The notes under the pieces are model-generated. The model had not been told where the DNA came from, ran no database searches, and saw only the letters and a list, made by a program, of their open reading frames with translations. Made by a program: the position numbers and the translations under genes. Shown in pieces: positions 51,601 through 61,725 of a stretch of DNA of 64,000 nt. How positions within the stretch are numbered: position 1 is the first letter of the stretch; the number at the start of each line of letters is the position of its first letter. Origin of the DNA: Malurus cyaneus samueli (Eukaryota; Chordata; Aves; Passeriformes; Maluridae); NCBI GenBank assembly GCA_009741485.1, contig CM019214.1, positions 22,838,267-22,902,266 of the forward strand, written 5' to 3'.

Positions 51601-54600
51601 GGAAGGTCACAGGGAAGGAATGGACAGACTTCTCAGAAAAATATGTACAGCAATAGGACAGGAAGTGATGAATAAAAGTTGGAACAAAAAAAATTCTCAT
51701 TAGATATAATGAAAAGAATATTTCACCATGAAGGTGGACAAATTTGGGATGGGTATGGAGAGAGGCTGTGAAATACCTATCATGCAGATATTCATAATAT
51801 GACTGAACTGGGCATTGAGAAATCCCCTTGTCAGGAAATCACATTTGGTAACCTAAAAATGGCTCTTCCAACCTACACGATTCTGTGATTCGTTCTGTAT
51901 TTTCAACCAAGTATTTCAAAGTAGTTTAGAAAATAGTGAATGTAGACCTGCATCCTGGAATATCCTTGGTTTTCTCTCTGGTACTGTAAGCACATAACGT
52001 CACAATTCAGCAATCAGTAATATTTCAAAAATATCAAAACAGCTGCTACCTGAGATTCTTTTTCAAGGAGCTTCCCAAAAAAAACCCAGGACATTTGAAT
52101 ACCATATACCTGGGCTAGGCAAAGTCTACTTGTTTCTACAAAAATCACCACTACAGCTGACAGCAGTAACATTGAATATTACTGCTTGAGGATATGAAAG
52201 CTTTGTGGCATATGTGTACTTTTAGCTATACTTCCTTTGTTCCAGTCACATTTGGCTGGAATTTTCCCTTACAGATCTAAGAGATTTATATGCTGAACTT
52301 GCTAGAGAGATTTTATTTTGCCAGGGGATGCTGGCAGAAAGTTTATATAGAGATAGCAGCACGCCCAAGATGTAGTTTCATTAAGTGTGTGAACTTTATT
52401 ATTTGTGGCTTTTTTGTTTGATACCAACTGCGATTCAAGGACTTAATGCATTTTCTTTTTGATTTCAGGATACATTGCTCAACCATATTTTCTTTCCTTT
52501 TAAATTTCCATGTGCTGTACTTGATCCTTGTTATTATAAAAAGTCATTATTCAGGCACCTAATTGCTTGAACATTTGGCTTCAAAATACTTTCAATTTTA
52601 ATGATAATTGAGTGATCCTTCAGAGAACATCATTAGCTCAAATCTACAGCTCATAAATTTGTACATTTTTTCCTTTCCTTGCTGATGTCTCTTTAGCAGA
52701 TTCCTTTACTACAACATTAAGCTCCTCCATATAATCCCCTCAAGTATTCACATAGCATCTGCCTTTTGTATTATTAATATTGGTATTGTTTGTCTTCTGG
52801 GAAGAGTAGTAAATTAGGAAAAATAGAAAGGTCTCTTTTCAAAGATCCTAATTTTTATTTTTAAATTGATGTATTATTTTATCATTATAGTTTTATTACA
52901 TAATAAATATATAGGGAGCCACAAAAAATTTTGTAGGGAAAAAACTGGTAATATTATATGGAGCTGGAAATTATTAAAATAGGCCAACTACCAAAATACT
53001 GGACCTTTGTGAAAATTGCTACTCACCATTTAAAAAGAAAACCCACAACAGTTAAAGATAACAAAGTGAGGCCCACAACATTTAAGAAATGTCAAAATTA
53101 AGCTCATCCATGAAACTTAATTTTTTTTATTACTTTTAAATCTTATGATACAGTCTGAAATTACTTCAAATTACTATTTTCCATGGGATTCATGCCTTGT
53201 CCAGTGTGAAGGAGTGACCTGTTCTATTGTGAAAGGAGCTGTTTCATAAAAAGCAATATTTATTTATGCATAGAATAATTATTGATCAGTATGCTTATTC
53301 ATTATTAATTATTCATTATTATTAAATAGTTTAATAAATCTGTCCTATTTACTGCAAAATTTGCAGATGTATAGAGAAAGAGTAAACCATAGTGTAGGAG
53401 AGCTCCTTATTATGTGAGAAAATGCCCTTTCTGCATATGGAAGAAGACACAGAGAGATGGAGCAAAGTACTTGGTTAAATAAGCAATGATTGCAGCGATG
53501 TTACACTCAAGGTATGCTTAAATAATTAAGCACAACTTTAATTCTGACAGTTTGTAACATTTCACTGTTTTTTTGGCTACCATTGGTAATCCAGAATGGT
53601 ATTGCCAACTGCAACTAAATTCTATATTCTGTACTTCATCAATTTATGGAACTCACATCATGCTTTAAACTCCTGCAGTATCACATAACCAGCCACGTTA
53701 TTACACAGAGACACTTCCTTTGGTAGCACCATGAATGATAAAGAAGATTTTGGTTTCTGGCTTATTGGCAGTACTAAAAGTAGATTGTTAATGCTGAACA
53801 ACACAACTTCCTCAGTGAATCATGATGTTTGCTCTTAATCGTACTCTTTTCTGATAATTACACCACTTTGTGAGTTAATAATGCTCAGACCATCGCTCAG
53901 TTCATAGCTGTACATGTCAGACTTCTGGCAAATGCAGTCCTCTCAGCGCAGGATGTGGTAGCAGAGAAATGGGATATTCCTGTGAGTCCAGCAGAATGGT
54001 ATACCGTATATATAGGATGCTAGTCTTAAATTTACTATGTCTTATATTCTGCTTGATTTTTTACAGTGCTCACTCTGTTTTTCTGGTTTTGGGTTTTTTT
54101 TAATGAGCTTTGATGCATGGTTAAGAATGTGAGGCACCATGATCTGAAGGGGTTTGTGTGTAGAGATTACATATTAGCTACTGCTGCAAGTAAGTAAATG
54201 GGAGACCATCAACAGTAGAAGGATGGATTCTGCTGTGGCTAGGGTGGGCCATATGTGTGCTTTTGTTGGTAAGAGTTTGTTCTTAGGGAACGTGAGACCT
54301 GCCTTTCTACAACACCACTTGACAGCAGAAGACCTAAAGAGTAATTCTGACTCCTGACTTATAAGGGAGTAAACTTTGTGTGATGATGGTCTGATGTAAA
54401 ATGTAGGCACTTTTTAAGCTGTAAGGTTTCTTTGAAACCTTTCTGTAAGCTGAAGCTTAGTTTCTCATAATATGCAGCTGATATCTTTCAGTGAGTGAAA
54501 AATCTTATTGTAATGCCTGACTGAAAACAAAAATAGATTTGGAAACAAAACTGTCCATGACAGTTCTTTGCTTGATAGCACATAGCTACACCTGCATGCA

Positions 54601-57600
54601 TTTCTCTCAAGTGAATTCAAGTGTAATTCAATAACTTCACAAATAAATCATTCTGGCAGCTGTTGTCTTCTGTTAAATCACTCCACTCTTTCCAGAACTG
54701 ATATATTTTAATAGCTCTCCTCATTTTGGCAAGGGTTTTCACAGCCCAAGCCTCTTTCACCAAGTAGAGGGCCAAGTTTATGGCATGACAGTAAATTTAA
54801 CACTTAATCTCTATGTGCCTATTCCTATATGTGTATATGTAGACATACATTCATTCAGAGGAAGATGTATTAATCCTTGCCTTAAGTATGAATATTATCC
54901 AGGTGATCTAAGGCAATGGCCTGGGTGGGGGGAAGGCTACAAGGACAAGAGGGGACATGCTCCTGGCAGTTCATCAGAAAGCTCAAAAGATTGCATGAGT
55001 CTCCTTCCTCAGGTCAATTCAGCACCTCTGGAAGTGCCTCCAGGGCCTCTTAGTGTGTGTTGTCACTGGTGTACACAGCAGTTTCTGACAGTTTTGAAGG
55101 AGAAGAAAGGTGAAGTGCATGGCACAGCCTTTATTGTGCTAGGAGGCTCTGGATTGCAGTGGCTCCTAAGTCTGTTCTTAAAATGGAGTATGTGTGAGCA
55201 TGTTGGAGTATTTAAATGGAAAGCCCTAGCTCAGTTGAACTCATGGGAAAAAACCTCCTCTCTGAATAAATGTGCATCCATGTGAAAGTAATGACTTTAA
55301 AAAATTGGCATTTGCATATATGATACAATGCTGAGTAGGGAAAAGTAATTTCCATAGCTCCTATCATGTAGCATTTTTGAGGAAGTCTGAGCTTTTCTTA
55401 GCACAGCTGCCCACAGGGTGAGGCTGAAAAGTGAACTTCAGTGTTTCAGGCTTTCCACTCATACATTCTCTAAGCAGCAATCCAGAGGCCTCTCCCTCAC
55501 TCCTCTAAAATGGCACTTTTAAGCTCCTCCTGTTTTCGGAGGTGTGCATGAATACATCACAGGTATCATCTGCTTATGTGTCTGCAAAGAATAGAATATC
55601 AGCGAAAGCGGACCTTCCCTCATCTTATTTGTGATTAGTTATTTACACAGGGTATGCATAAAGAAGTTGAGACTTAGAATTATTTTTTTAGTGAGGGCAC
55701 TTAACTATTCGTACTTAAAATAATGCAAAAAAGAGAAAGCTTAATCACAGAACCTTAAAATACTTACAGTAATTTAAAGTATTATTTAGCATAAAAAATA
55801 ATATTTAAACTTCTGTCTCATCAGAGAGGAGAGGTCTCTGAGGCTGAGAAATAATACTTCTTGAGTAAGAAGCATTTGCTTCCTGAGTAAGAAGCTCTCT
55901 CAGGCCAGTATCTTAGAGAACACCCCTAACATTCATTGGTTGTGCTGCTTTGCCGACTCTTCAGTTTGGGATCAGACACATCAATGATTTTTTTACAAAA
56001 TACTTGCTGGGAGTTTCCACTGGGGCTGCTTATCAAAACATCAGTGTGTGCTTACCAGCTGTAGCAGGGAGGGGAAGGAAGGGCAGCTGCTGGAGCCCTC
56101 CTTCCCAACAGACAGCAGGGCTGCTTGGGTATGCAGGAGAACATGTACCCATGTACCCTAGCACAGTGTGACTTCAGAAAAATAACTGTCTGGGGCTTCT
56201 GTTACAGCAGCACCAGCTATCACTGCCCTGAATATAGAGCTGTGGGCCTTTGATGTTTATGTTTTGCCCTAAAGTTTATGACTTTACAAAGTCTCTGACA
56301 TTATCCATTTTTTGACGCTGCTCTTGGCAAAGGGCTGCCAAGTCACTTTCTCTGCTGTCTGGTAGAGTTCAGTTCAATTTGATCATTACTGTAAGAAAGC
56401 AGATCAGCCCACTAAAGAAAGATCAGCATTTTATGACCATGTGAATCTGTAATTCAATGGAGCTGTAGTTCCGCTGCTTATAGGTTAGAAGGCTCAGTGC
56501 TGTGGAAAATAGCAATTTAAGCCAAGTTTTAAAATTCAGAGTATCTAACTGCAATTAGGATTATGGTTTGGTGGTGGAGTAGAAAATACAAATATTAACT
56601 TATTTAAATAAACGTGGCGACTGGTATAAAGGAATAACGTTCCATTTTCTGTTCCTGTGATGACTCAGTCTTGACAAGTTGTTTTCCATAGTTCCCAAGG
56701 TAAAAGAAGCAGCTGCTTTTGGCCCTCACCTGGCACAGAGGAAAATTCCAGTGTCGAGACCAGAGCAAGAAGGTGGCTTATTTTTATTATACAATATTTA
56801 TTTTCCTGTGTGTTGTATCTTTCAGTGACAACCTATGTTGGCCAGGTCAGAACCAGTTTAAAAGCCTTTGACATAAACCAAAGATTCTGTGAACATGTTA
56901 GAGGCAGTATCTGGCCAAACCATGCTACCAGTTCCAATGTCTCCTTTTCCAAACATACTTTTGTTATTTGTGCATAGAAAGTTTCCCCACATTAGAACTC
57001 GACTCACTTGAATAACTTCATAGTCATGAAAAAATAAAGTAGTTTCTTCTGTCTGTAAAATGAAAGCATGTTGCATAGCACACAGTAATCTTAGACAAAC
57101 AAACTAGACAGATGTGCTGATTGACATTTTTCCAATTAGAAAGCAGTAGCTGCAAAAACAATGGATTTATATAGCAAAGCTCTCTAAATGCCATGTACTG
57201 CATGTCTCTGTCTCATGATAAAGTACATTAAAAGTACAAGAAGGATGCTTCTTTCTGAGGCAATTCAGATGGCTGACGTACTACTCTTAATTTGATCTGT
57301 CATGCTTGCATTGCACAGTGTTCCTTTGTGTATGTAATGCTTTTCATCTGCACAGCCATGGAATGCTCTGACTGACACCCTTTTTCAGTGTGCTCTAAAG
57401 GTCAACTGATTTGGGTTATTCCCAGCTCCATGCAGTTGGAGTATCAGGTGCTGATGTAAGGGATTCTTCTCCTGGGAGACCAGTTTCTCCCAATGGATAG
57501 AACTGGAACTTGAGCTGATTGCAGCTACAGCAGTGTAACAAATGGAGAGTGGAGAGCTCAAAAGCTGGCAGATCCCAAACAATTTCTGACTCTAGAGTTG

Positions 57601-60600
57601 AATATGAAAACACCTCCATGTATACTTGGGGATTTGCAGGCACTCGGTATACAGAAGTAACAGCATATAAACTCATGTGCAGATGTGAGATTGGCAGTAA
57701 AAAGACACTGAGCTCAAGAAAGAATTACTCCATAAATGCTAACATTTTGCTTTTTTTGAGTTTCATCTAGGTCAGCACTATCTGAATTCTGATTATAAAT
57801 AATTTTAGAATGATCTGTGCATTAATAACTGTATAAATAAAGAGCAAAAGGTTTTAACAAGACTTAGGATATAGTGCTCCTATTATCTCTGCCAATTTTC
57901 TTTTTCAGTTGATTGCAGCTTCAGTCGAGGGGTATGTGACTGGAAACAAGATGCTGATGATGACTTTGACTGGAATCCTGCTGATCGAGAGAGAGGTATT
58001 TTAATATCTGTCATCTACATATGCTTTGATTTGATGGCTTACACCTCAAAAAAAAAAAATTAGAGGGGGGAAAACAGAATCCAGAATTTGCTTTTCTATC
58101 AGTGGGTTTTCTTTAAAAGAAGAAAGGAGGCAGAGGATGCTAGAAGTGGATATTGTTTCTTTGTAATATCTAGTAGCAAATGGTAATCAGCAACATATTT
58201 CAACACAAATAAATCAAAATGTAAGAAAAATTAATAGAACATAACTGTTCAGATTTCCCAACTACAAGGTGATTGAAACCTTATGCAGCTACATGTTGTA
58301 TCTCTCTGAGATTAGGAGGACATTTAATCACACATCTGTTAATTGAGATGGATGTGGCAAGGCAGTCACTCAGATGGCTTAGACATCACTGGGATAACTG
58401 CTCTGAAATCTCAGACTCTGAGAGACAAACTCAGAAAAAAACAAGGCCAAGAGGCTTCAGGAACAACCAATACATGAACAGGTACCAACGGGAATCTGCT
58501 AAAACCTGAGAAAGAGCTCCCTGAGAGCAATGAAGGACTGCTGGGTGGGTGTACATAAAAAGGTGTGGCTCTATGAGTTTGTTTGAAAGGATATCTCTTG
58601 CCCTGTGACACAAGGAATGTTGCAGAAGTTGCTGCAGTAGTGATCATGGATCCTACAGATCCTGCAGGCTGCTTGCCCCAGTTCCTATATGCACATTCTC
58701 TCCCTCTTCCCTCAGAAGCTTTCCATGTTAGTCTTTTTTTCACTAACCCTTCCTCTCCTTCTCCATATAATTCCCTAAATCCCTTCTCTATGCTATCAGT
58801 TCCAGGAAGACCTTACCCTGGCCTTATCCAGTCTCCCTGAATTTACATCTGCTGATTATGACTTCATTTATGGGCCAAGATGTTTTATTCCTTTATGACT
58901 TTGTGTCTGTCTGTCACTTCATTGGTCTTCTGGGACTTGGGAAATAAGCTGTCAGTTCCCTTGCGAGTTTGTCATCAATGCAGAGGACAGTGGAGAGAAT
59001 ACTGAGCTAGCTCAAATACTGAAATAATCTGACACAGGGGCACAGCAGCATATTTCAGACTGTTGCATTTAAAACCAGATGGGTTTGCCTTTGAAAGATA
59101 GTACAAGGAAGAATGACTGTAATTATCAGTGAAATATGAACTCATTCCCTCTGTAAACTGATCTGACTTCAAACAGTACAAGTTTATTCCTTGCAAAGTA
59201 CACTCCCTGCTGCTTTCCTCCAGTATGATTTTAAATTATTCAAGCAAACTAGCTTCAGCTTCCCCTTATTTTCTTAGCAAACATGTATTCAAATTGCTAA
59301 TAAACAACTCAAATGCGTTAAAGATGATTTTTTTTTAAATAATTTTTTTTTACAAGGTGATGGCTACTACATGGCAGTTCCAGCTTTTGTGGGACACAAG
59401 AAGGATATGGGGCGTCTAAAACTCCTCCTCACTGACCTCAAACCAAAGAGCAGCTACTGCTTGATTTTCAGTTATCGGATTGCTGGTGAGAAAGTAGGGA
59501 AGCTTCGAGTGTTCCTGGCAAACAAAAAAACTGCTCCTGTCTGGGAGGAGAGCAAAGGAAAAGATGAAAAGTGGAGAACTGGAAAAATAGAGATATTTCA
59601 GGGGGCTGAAACGACTAACAGTGTAAGTACAACACAATTTACAAGCTAGCTACCATAACCGACACGCCAGTTTAATGTCCTAATCCTCAAGTGTTCCAAT
59701 GTTTCATAGGCTTCAGCAATCAAAAGGGTTATCTGAAATGGGAAAGAGGAGCCCACAATTTAGGGGGCATAAAAATTATCACCTGATTGTAATTCAGAAC
59801 TGGATCACCTCAATTGGTTAGGACACTGATGCCAGCAATTCTGTCATTTTGTAAAAATAATGCATCACATAATAAATTAACACAAATAATCAAAATCTGT
59901 CCTTAATACCTCATGCAACAGAAGCATACATACATTCCTGGAAAAATGAAAATTTTCCTTTTCATAGAAGAGGGTGCTCTCAAACCACACTAAACCAGAC
60001 CATCAGAGCAAAAGGAGACATCACGTACAATCAAGGCAGAGGCCATCACGTTAGGAGAGGGGCATTTCAACAGGGAACACTGTGCACTGATTTATGCCTG
60101 AAAACTGCCTCAATCAGGACTTCAGTGAGTTTCTCCTTGAAATTCTGGGGCCTGCTTTCCATTTCTGCGATGGAACCTTTTCCGTGCTATGTAAAGGCTT
60201 CTACTGTATAACTGAACACAGTGAATATAAAGAAAATGCAAGTCCTTTTCAAGGTACTTGGCACAGCCGGAATGATGAAGAGAAGCCCTTAAATAAATGA
60301 GAATCAGACTACAAAATAAAACCCCAGACATCCTATGCATAAAAATAAATCTCTTCTTTATATATGGTAGATGTACTATACTCAATTCACATGAGAGAGT
60401 CTAAACATATATGGTATACACACACAAAACCTGAGGATTCAAATAGATCAAAAAGGAACAATTGCAATGTCTTCAATAAATGAAATGCATCACATGCTGT
60501 GATGAAACTACATTATTATAAGAGGATTTCACTCAATTTGCATTTTATGTACAATAAAAATAAATAATCTTATTAAAGTAATCCATTTGGCATCATAAAT

Positions 60601-60878
60601 CTGTGCATAGATTTAAATCTGGTTCAAATAATGCACAAAAGCTTTAAAAATGGCAAAGATTCAAGTTATTAAGTCCTGTGTTGTAATAAAATATTCTTCA
60701 TATATAGCATTATAACTAACATTTGCTAAATGTTTGGATAAACTGCATTTTCATTCTTAATACATATGTTTTCTTACAACAGGTCACTTTTGAATCAGAA
60801 CGTGGGAAGGGTAAAACTGGAGAAATTGGAGTGGACAATGTTATACTAATTTCTGGTCTATGCCCAGAAGATACCTGA
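36580..60878 (+). CDS. EGFL6: EGFL6, EGF-like repeat and MAM-domain matrix protein (exons 2-12)
   Basis: Secreted extracellular matrix protein of the EGFL6/nephronectin family, which binds integrins through RGD. Coding segments: 36580-36689, 38862-38954, 41275-41394, 42234-42353, 43013-43147, 44848-44970, 50049-50375, 56692-56772, 57909-57995, 59357-59622, 60783-60878. All have AG acceptors and GT donors and join in frame to give 518 residues. Order: EGF-like 1 (about 14-67), cbEGF (68-106), EGF-like 3 (111-147), cbEGF (148-192), cbEGF (193-233), basic/acidic linker (234-337), RGD (338-340), MAM domain (370-518). Human EGFL6 is about 553 residues in 12 exons with the same order; NPNT is the paralogue but differs in sequence. 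The N-terminal signal peptide is not resolved. Confidence 0.97.
36690..38861 (+). other. EGFL6: EGFL6 intron 2
   Basis: Phase 1 intron. No repeat family or nested gene recognised. The antisense and sense open frames here are short and random-looking. Confidence 0.85.
38862..38954 (+). CDS. EGFL6: EGFL6 exon 3
   Basis: Acceptor TGATTCCAACAG, donor GTTTGT. Encodes [18 protein letters not shown] followed by a [13 protein letters not shown] segment, which completes EGF-like module 1 (residues 37-67). The GPNKCxCFPGxTGKTC pattern is diagnostic of EGFL6/NPNT. Confidence 0.97.
38955..41274 (+). other. EGFL6: EGFL6 intron 3
   Basis: Phase 1 intron. It contains a 9-bp-arm hairpin (AGAATAAAA/TTTTATTCT, 40720-40740). 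Nothing else is recognised. Confidence 0.85.
41275..41394 (+). CDS. EGFL6: EGFL6 exon 4
   Basis: Acceptor GAATTCTGCAG, donor GTGAGT. Encodes a complete calcium-binding EGF module: [16 protein letters not shown], then [12 protein letters not shown] with the Asn/aromatic hydroxylation consensus. Residues 68-107. Confidence 0.97.
41395..42233 (+). other. EGFL6: EGFL6 intron 4
   Basis: Phase 1 intron. Near its start are three copies of the 10-mer CATCTAATCA/C (41433-41462). Otherwise plain sequence. Confidence 0.85.
42234..42353 (+). CDS. EGFL6: EGFL6 exon 5
   Basis: Acceptor TACTGTTTTCAG, donor GTATGG. Encodes [15 protein letters not shown], then [17 protein letters not shown], an EGF-like module with six cysteines but without the D-x-(D/N)-E-C calcium motif. 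Human EGFL6 has the matching RTCAMINCQY...CLCPSSGL segment. Residues 108-147. Confidence 0.97.
42354..43012 (+). other. EGFL6: EGFL6 intron 5
   Basis: Phase 1 intron of 659 bp, the shortest in the gene. Nothing notable seen. Confidence 0.85.
43013..43147 (+). CDS. EGFL6: EGFL6 exon 6
   Basis: Acceptor CTCCTGCTGCAG, donor GTAAGA. Encodes a calcium-binding EGF module: [18 protein letters not shown], then [18 protein letters not shown]. Residues 148-192. The string [16 protein letters not shown] is shared with human EGFL6. Confidence 0.98.
43148..44847 (+). other. EGFL6: EGFL6 intron 6
   Basis: Phase 1 intron. AT-rich, no repeat family or nested gene recognised. Confidence 0.85.
44848..44970 (+). 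CDS. EGFL6: EGFL6 exon 7
   Basis: Acceptor TATCTTCCCCCAG, donor GTGAGT. Encodes the last calcium-binding EGF module: [18 protein letters not shown], then [20 protein letters not shown]. Residues 193-233. Confidence 0.97.
45818..45875 (-). mobile_element. Short CR1 tail, antisense
   Basis: CACAGAATATTTTGAGTTGC, AAGGGACCCACTAGTCTAAC and a CTGCACAGGA block follow the order of the reverse-complemented CR1 3' end (subfamilies whose tail reads GTGGGTCCCTTCCAACTC). Only about 60 bp is recognisable. Confidence 0.75.
46201..46323. repeat. Facing T-rich and A-rich homopolymers
   Basis: A T-rich tract (46201-46239, broken by G, A and C) is followed 70 bp later by an uninterrupted A run (46309-46323). 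The two could pair. The intervening DNA is unrecognised. Confidence 0.8.
49281..49362. repeat. ATCCAAAAGG repeated three times, with a hairpin
   Basis: The decamer ATCCAAAAGG occurs at 49281, 49324 and 49353. The middle copy lies in a perfect hairpin GGTTATCC-AAAA-GGATAACC (49320-49339). Confidence 0.85.
50049..50375 (+). CDS. EGFL6: EGFL6 exon 8, linker with RGD
   Basis: Acceptor TTCTTGGTTCTAG, donor GTAAGT. The largest coding exon. It encodes [19 protein letters not shown], a Lys-rich block ([19 protein letters not shown]), an acidic Glu/Asp-rich stretch, then [11 protein letters not shown]. The RGD codons are at 50360-50368 (residues 338-340). The conserved [17 protein letters not shown] and ERSLRGDVF motifs match human EGFL6, while the acidic part is poorly conserved. 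Confidence 0.97.
50493..50655. mobile_element. Two opposed CR1 3' tails
   Basis: The left end (GTCATAGGATGG, TTTGGAAGGGATCCTCT) reads as an antisense CR1 3' end. The right end (GATGATCTCTAAGGTCCCTTCCAACCCAAGC, given here in two parts: GATGATCTCTAAGG and TCCCTTCCAACCCAAGC) reads as a sense CR1 3' end. About 70 bp of unassigned DNA lies between. Confidence 0.75.
51200..51900 (+). mobile_element. CR1 LINE fragment, sense, with part of the reverse-transcriptase ORF region
   Basis: Order of CR1-like blocks: TTTGCTGACAGTACCAAAATGG, given as TTTGCTGACAGTACC and AAAATGG; AAGTTCAACAAAAGCAGATGG; TTTGGACTTTCCATTACAAG; GTCAGGGGCCTGGAGAACA; GAGAGATCTTATAGATGCC; TGTACAGCAATAGGACAGGA; then the tail CTCTTCCAACCTACACGATT followed by CTGTGATTCG. 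Several internal deletions and stops make it a dead copy. At about 700 bp it is the longest CR1 in the window. Confidence 0.9.
56692..56772 (+). CDS. EGFL6: EGFL6 exon 9
   Basis: Acceptor GTTGTTTTCCATAG, donor GTGGCT (weak: G rather than A at +3 and G at +4). Encodes [20 protein letters not shown] followed by VSRPEQE, residues 343-369, matching human FFPKVNEAGEFGLILVQRK. Small and fast-evolving; supported by both-side phase 1 and by the exact FFPKV join with exon 8. Confidence 0.9.
56773..57908 (+). other. EGFL6: EGFL6 intron 9
   Basis: Phase 1 intron. No repeat family seen. A very small extra exon inside it cannot be excluded (see findings). Confidence 0.8.
57909..57995 (+). CDS. EGFL6: EGFL6 exon 10, start of MAM domain
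   Basis: Acceptor CTTTTTCAG, donor GTATTT. Encodes [20 protein letters not shown] then DWNPADRER, residues 370-398, the N-terminal strands of the MAM domain with its first two cysteines (372, 379). The human equivalent reads VDCSFNHGICDWKQD. Confidence 0.98.
57996..59356 (+). other. EGFL6: EGFL6 intron 10
   Basis: Phase 1 intron. A few A/T homopolymers; nothing else recognised. Confidence 0.85.
59357..59622 (+). CDS. EGFL6: EGFL6 exon 11, MAM domain core
   Basis: Acceptor TTTTTTTTTACAAG, donor GTAAGT. Encodes [20 protein letters not shown], then [18 protein letters not shown], a [13 protein letters not shown] segment and [11 protein letters not shown]; residues 399-487, with the third MAM cysteine at 433. 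It ends on a codon boundary (phase 0). Confidence 0.98.
59623..60782 (+). other. EGFL6: EGFL6 intron 11
   Basis: Phase 0 intron. AT-rich; no nested gene or repeat family recognised. Confidence 0.85.
60783..60878 (+). CDS. EGFL6: EGFL6 exon 12, end of MAM domain and stop
   Basis: Acceptor TTTTCTTACAACAG. Encodes [20 protein letters not shown] then [11 protein letters not shown] and TGA at 60876-60878. The [10 protein letters not shown] and SGLCP motifs are shared with human EGFL6, and the fourth MAM cysteine is residue 514. The human protein runs several residues beyond SGLCPDS, so this C-terminus is slightly shorter. Confidence 0.97.
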   Translation, partial: VTFESERGKGKTGEIGVDNVILISGLCPEDT

Positions 60879-61500
60879 TAATGTACATTTGAGTATACCA
60901 GATTTAATCCTATTTTTCACATTTGACTTACTAGTATTTTTGTAGTCCTCTCTTAATGAAAAAAAACAAACCAACTATAAAATTGTGCCTTGAATCTAAT
61001 GCAACAATGCAAACAGAAAAACTGATGTGCAAGATGCAGATTACAATTTTTTATTAATTATTCTAATTCTAATACATACATTGAGTGTAATACTACTGTA
61101 TTTTATAATTCAAGGTCGGGGTTTCTAAAGTATTATTTGTCTAGCTCTTTGACAAATTCTACATGCTTTTATTTCTTAAAAATCTTCTCGAGGCTATTGT
61201 TAAGTCTTCTGTTTCCTTCCTTCTATTCTACAAGAACATAAAGCAGTATTTAACAGGATGTTACTACTTTTGGTGACATAATTAATTTCTTACTTAGTGG
61301 GTATGTTGTTCCAAAAATCAGTATTCATCATCCTGTGTGCAGTAAGGCAATCACACACAGAGCCGAGGTATTTGTTTATTTAAATATTAGTGCAAAGATG
61401 GGTGCTAGGTGGTAAATCCAGAAAGCCAGCACACCAAGCAGAAATGATGACCACTATTAATGCTGTTATTCTTGATATATTCCACTTATCTGTATGTATT

Positions 61501-61612
61501 CAGTGTTTACTACTCTACTATTGCTGAGTTGTGCTGAGCTGGCTTTGTTTCTCTTAGGCAGCCTGGTAGTGCTCAGTGTTTACTATTGTATTATTGCTGA
61601 GCTGGCTTTGTT
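61501..61612 (+). repeat. Direct repeat in the 3'UTR
   Basis: Copy 1 (61501-61549) reads CAGTGTTTACTACT...ATTGCTGAG...CTGAGCTGGCTTTGTT. Copy 2 (61574-61612) reads CAGTGTTTACTATTG...ATTGCTGAGCTGGCTTTGTT. Copy 1 carries about 10 extra bases (a second TGCTGAG). Confidence 0.85.
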
Positions 61613-61701
61613 AATTTCTTTCTATCTTGCACACTCTTCCTCCAAAATTTTGCTACTCCTCTGGGTCTGTGATCTTTGAATCATGTCAAGCCCTAAACTT
61701 T

Positions 61702-61707
61702 AATAAA
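61702..61707 (+). terminator. EGFL6: Polyadenylation signal AATAAA
   Basis: Canonical hexamer about 820 bp after the EGFL6 stop codon, followed by a T-rich stretch (ATAATTTGTCTT). The choice of this site over the one at 61860 is inference. Confidence 0.55.
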
Positions 61708-61725
61708 GCAATTCTATTGACAAAT

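Larger units (their letters stand above)
50376..56691 (+). other. EGFL6: EGFL6 intron 8
   Basis: Phase 1 intron of about 6.3 kb, the longest defined intron. It carries two opposed CR1 ends at 50.5-50.65 kb and a larger sense CR1 at 51.2-51.9 kb. A 166-codon open frame at 54785-55285 has no known resemblance and is not called. The rest is AT-rich. Confidence 0.85.
60879..61725 (+). other. EGFL6: EGFL6 3'UTR, probable
   Basis: AT-rich sequence after the stop codon. The first good AATAAA hexamer in a sensible position is at 61702-61707 (TTTAATAAAGCAATTC), so cleavage near 61,720-61,730 is inferred. A second AATAAA at 61860-61865 could give a longer form. The UTR contains the direct repeat listed below. 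Confidence 0.6.

Noticed and set aside
54785..55285. 166-codon + strand open frame in intron 8
   Set aside because: No family resemblance and no acceptor/donor of the right phase; would not fit between exons 8 and 9, which already join exactly at FFPKV.
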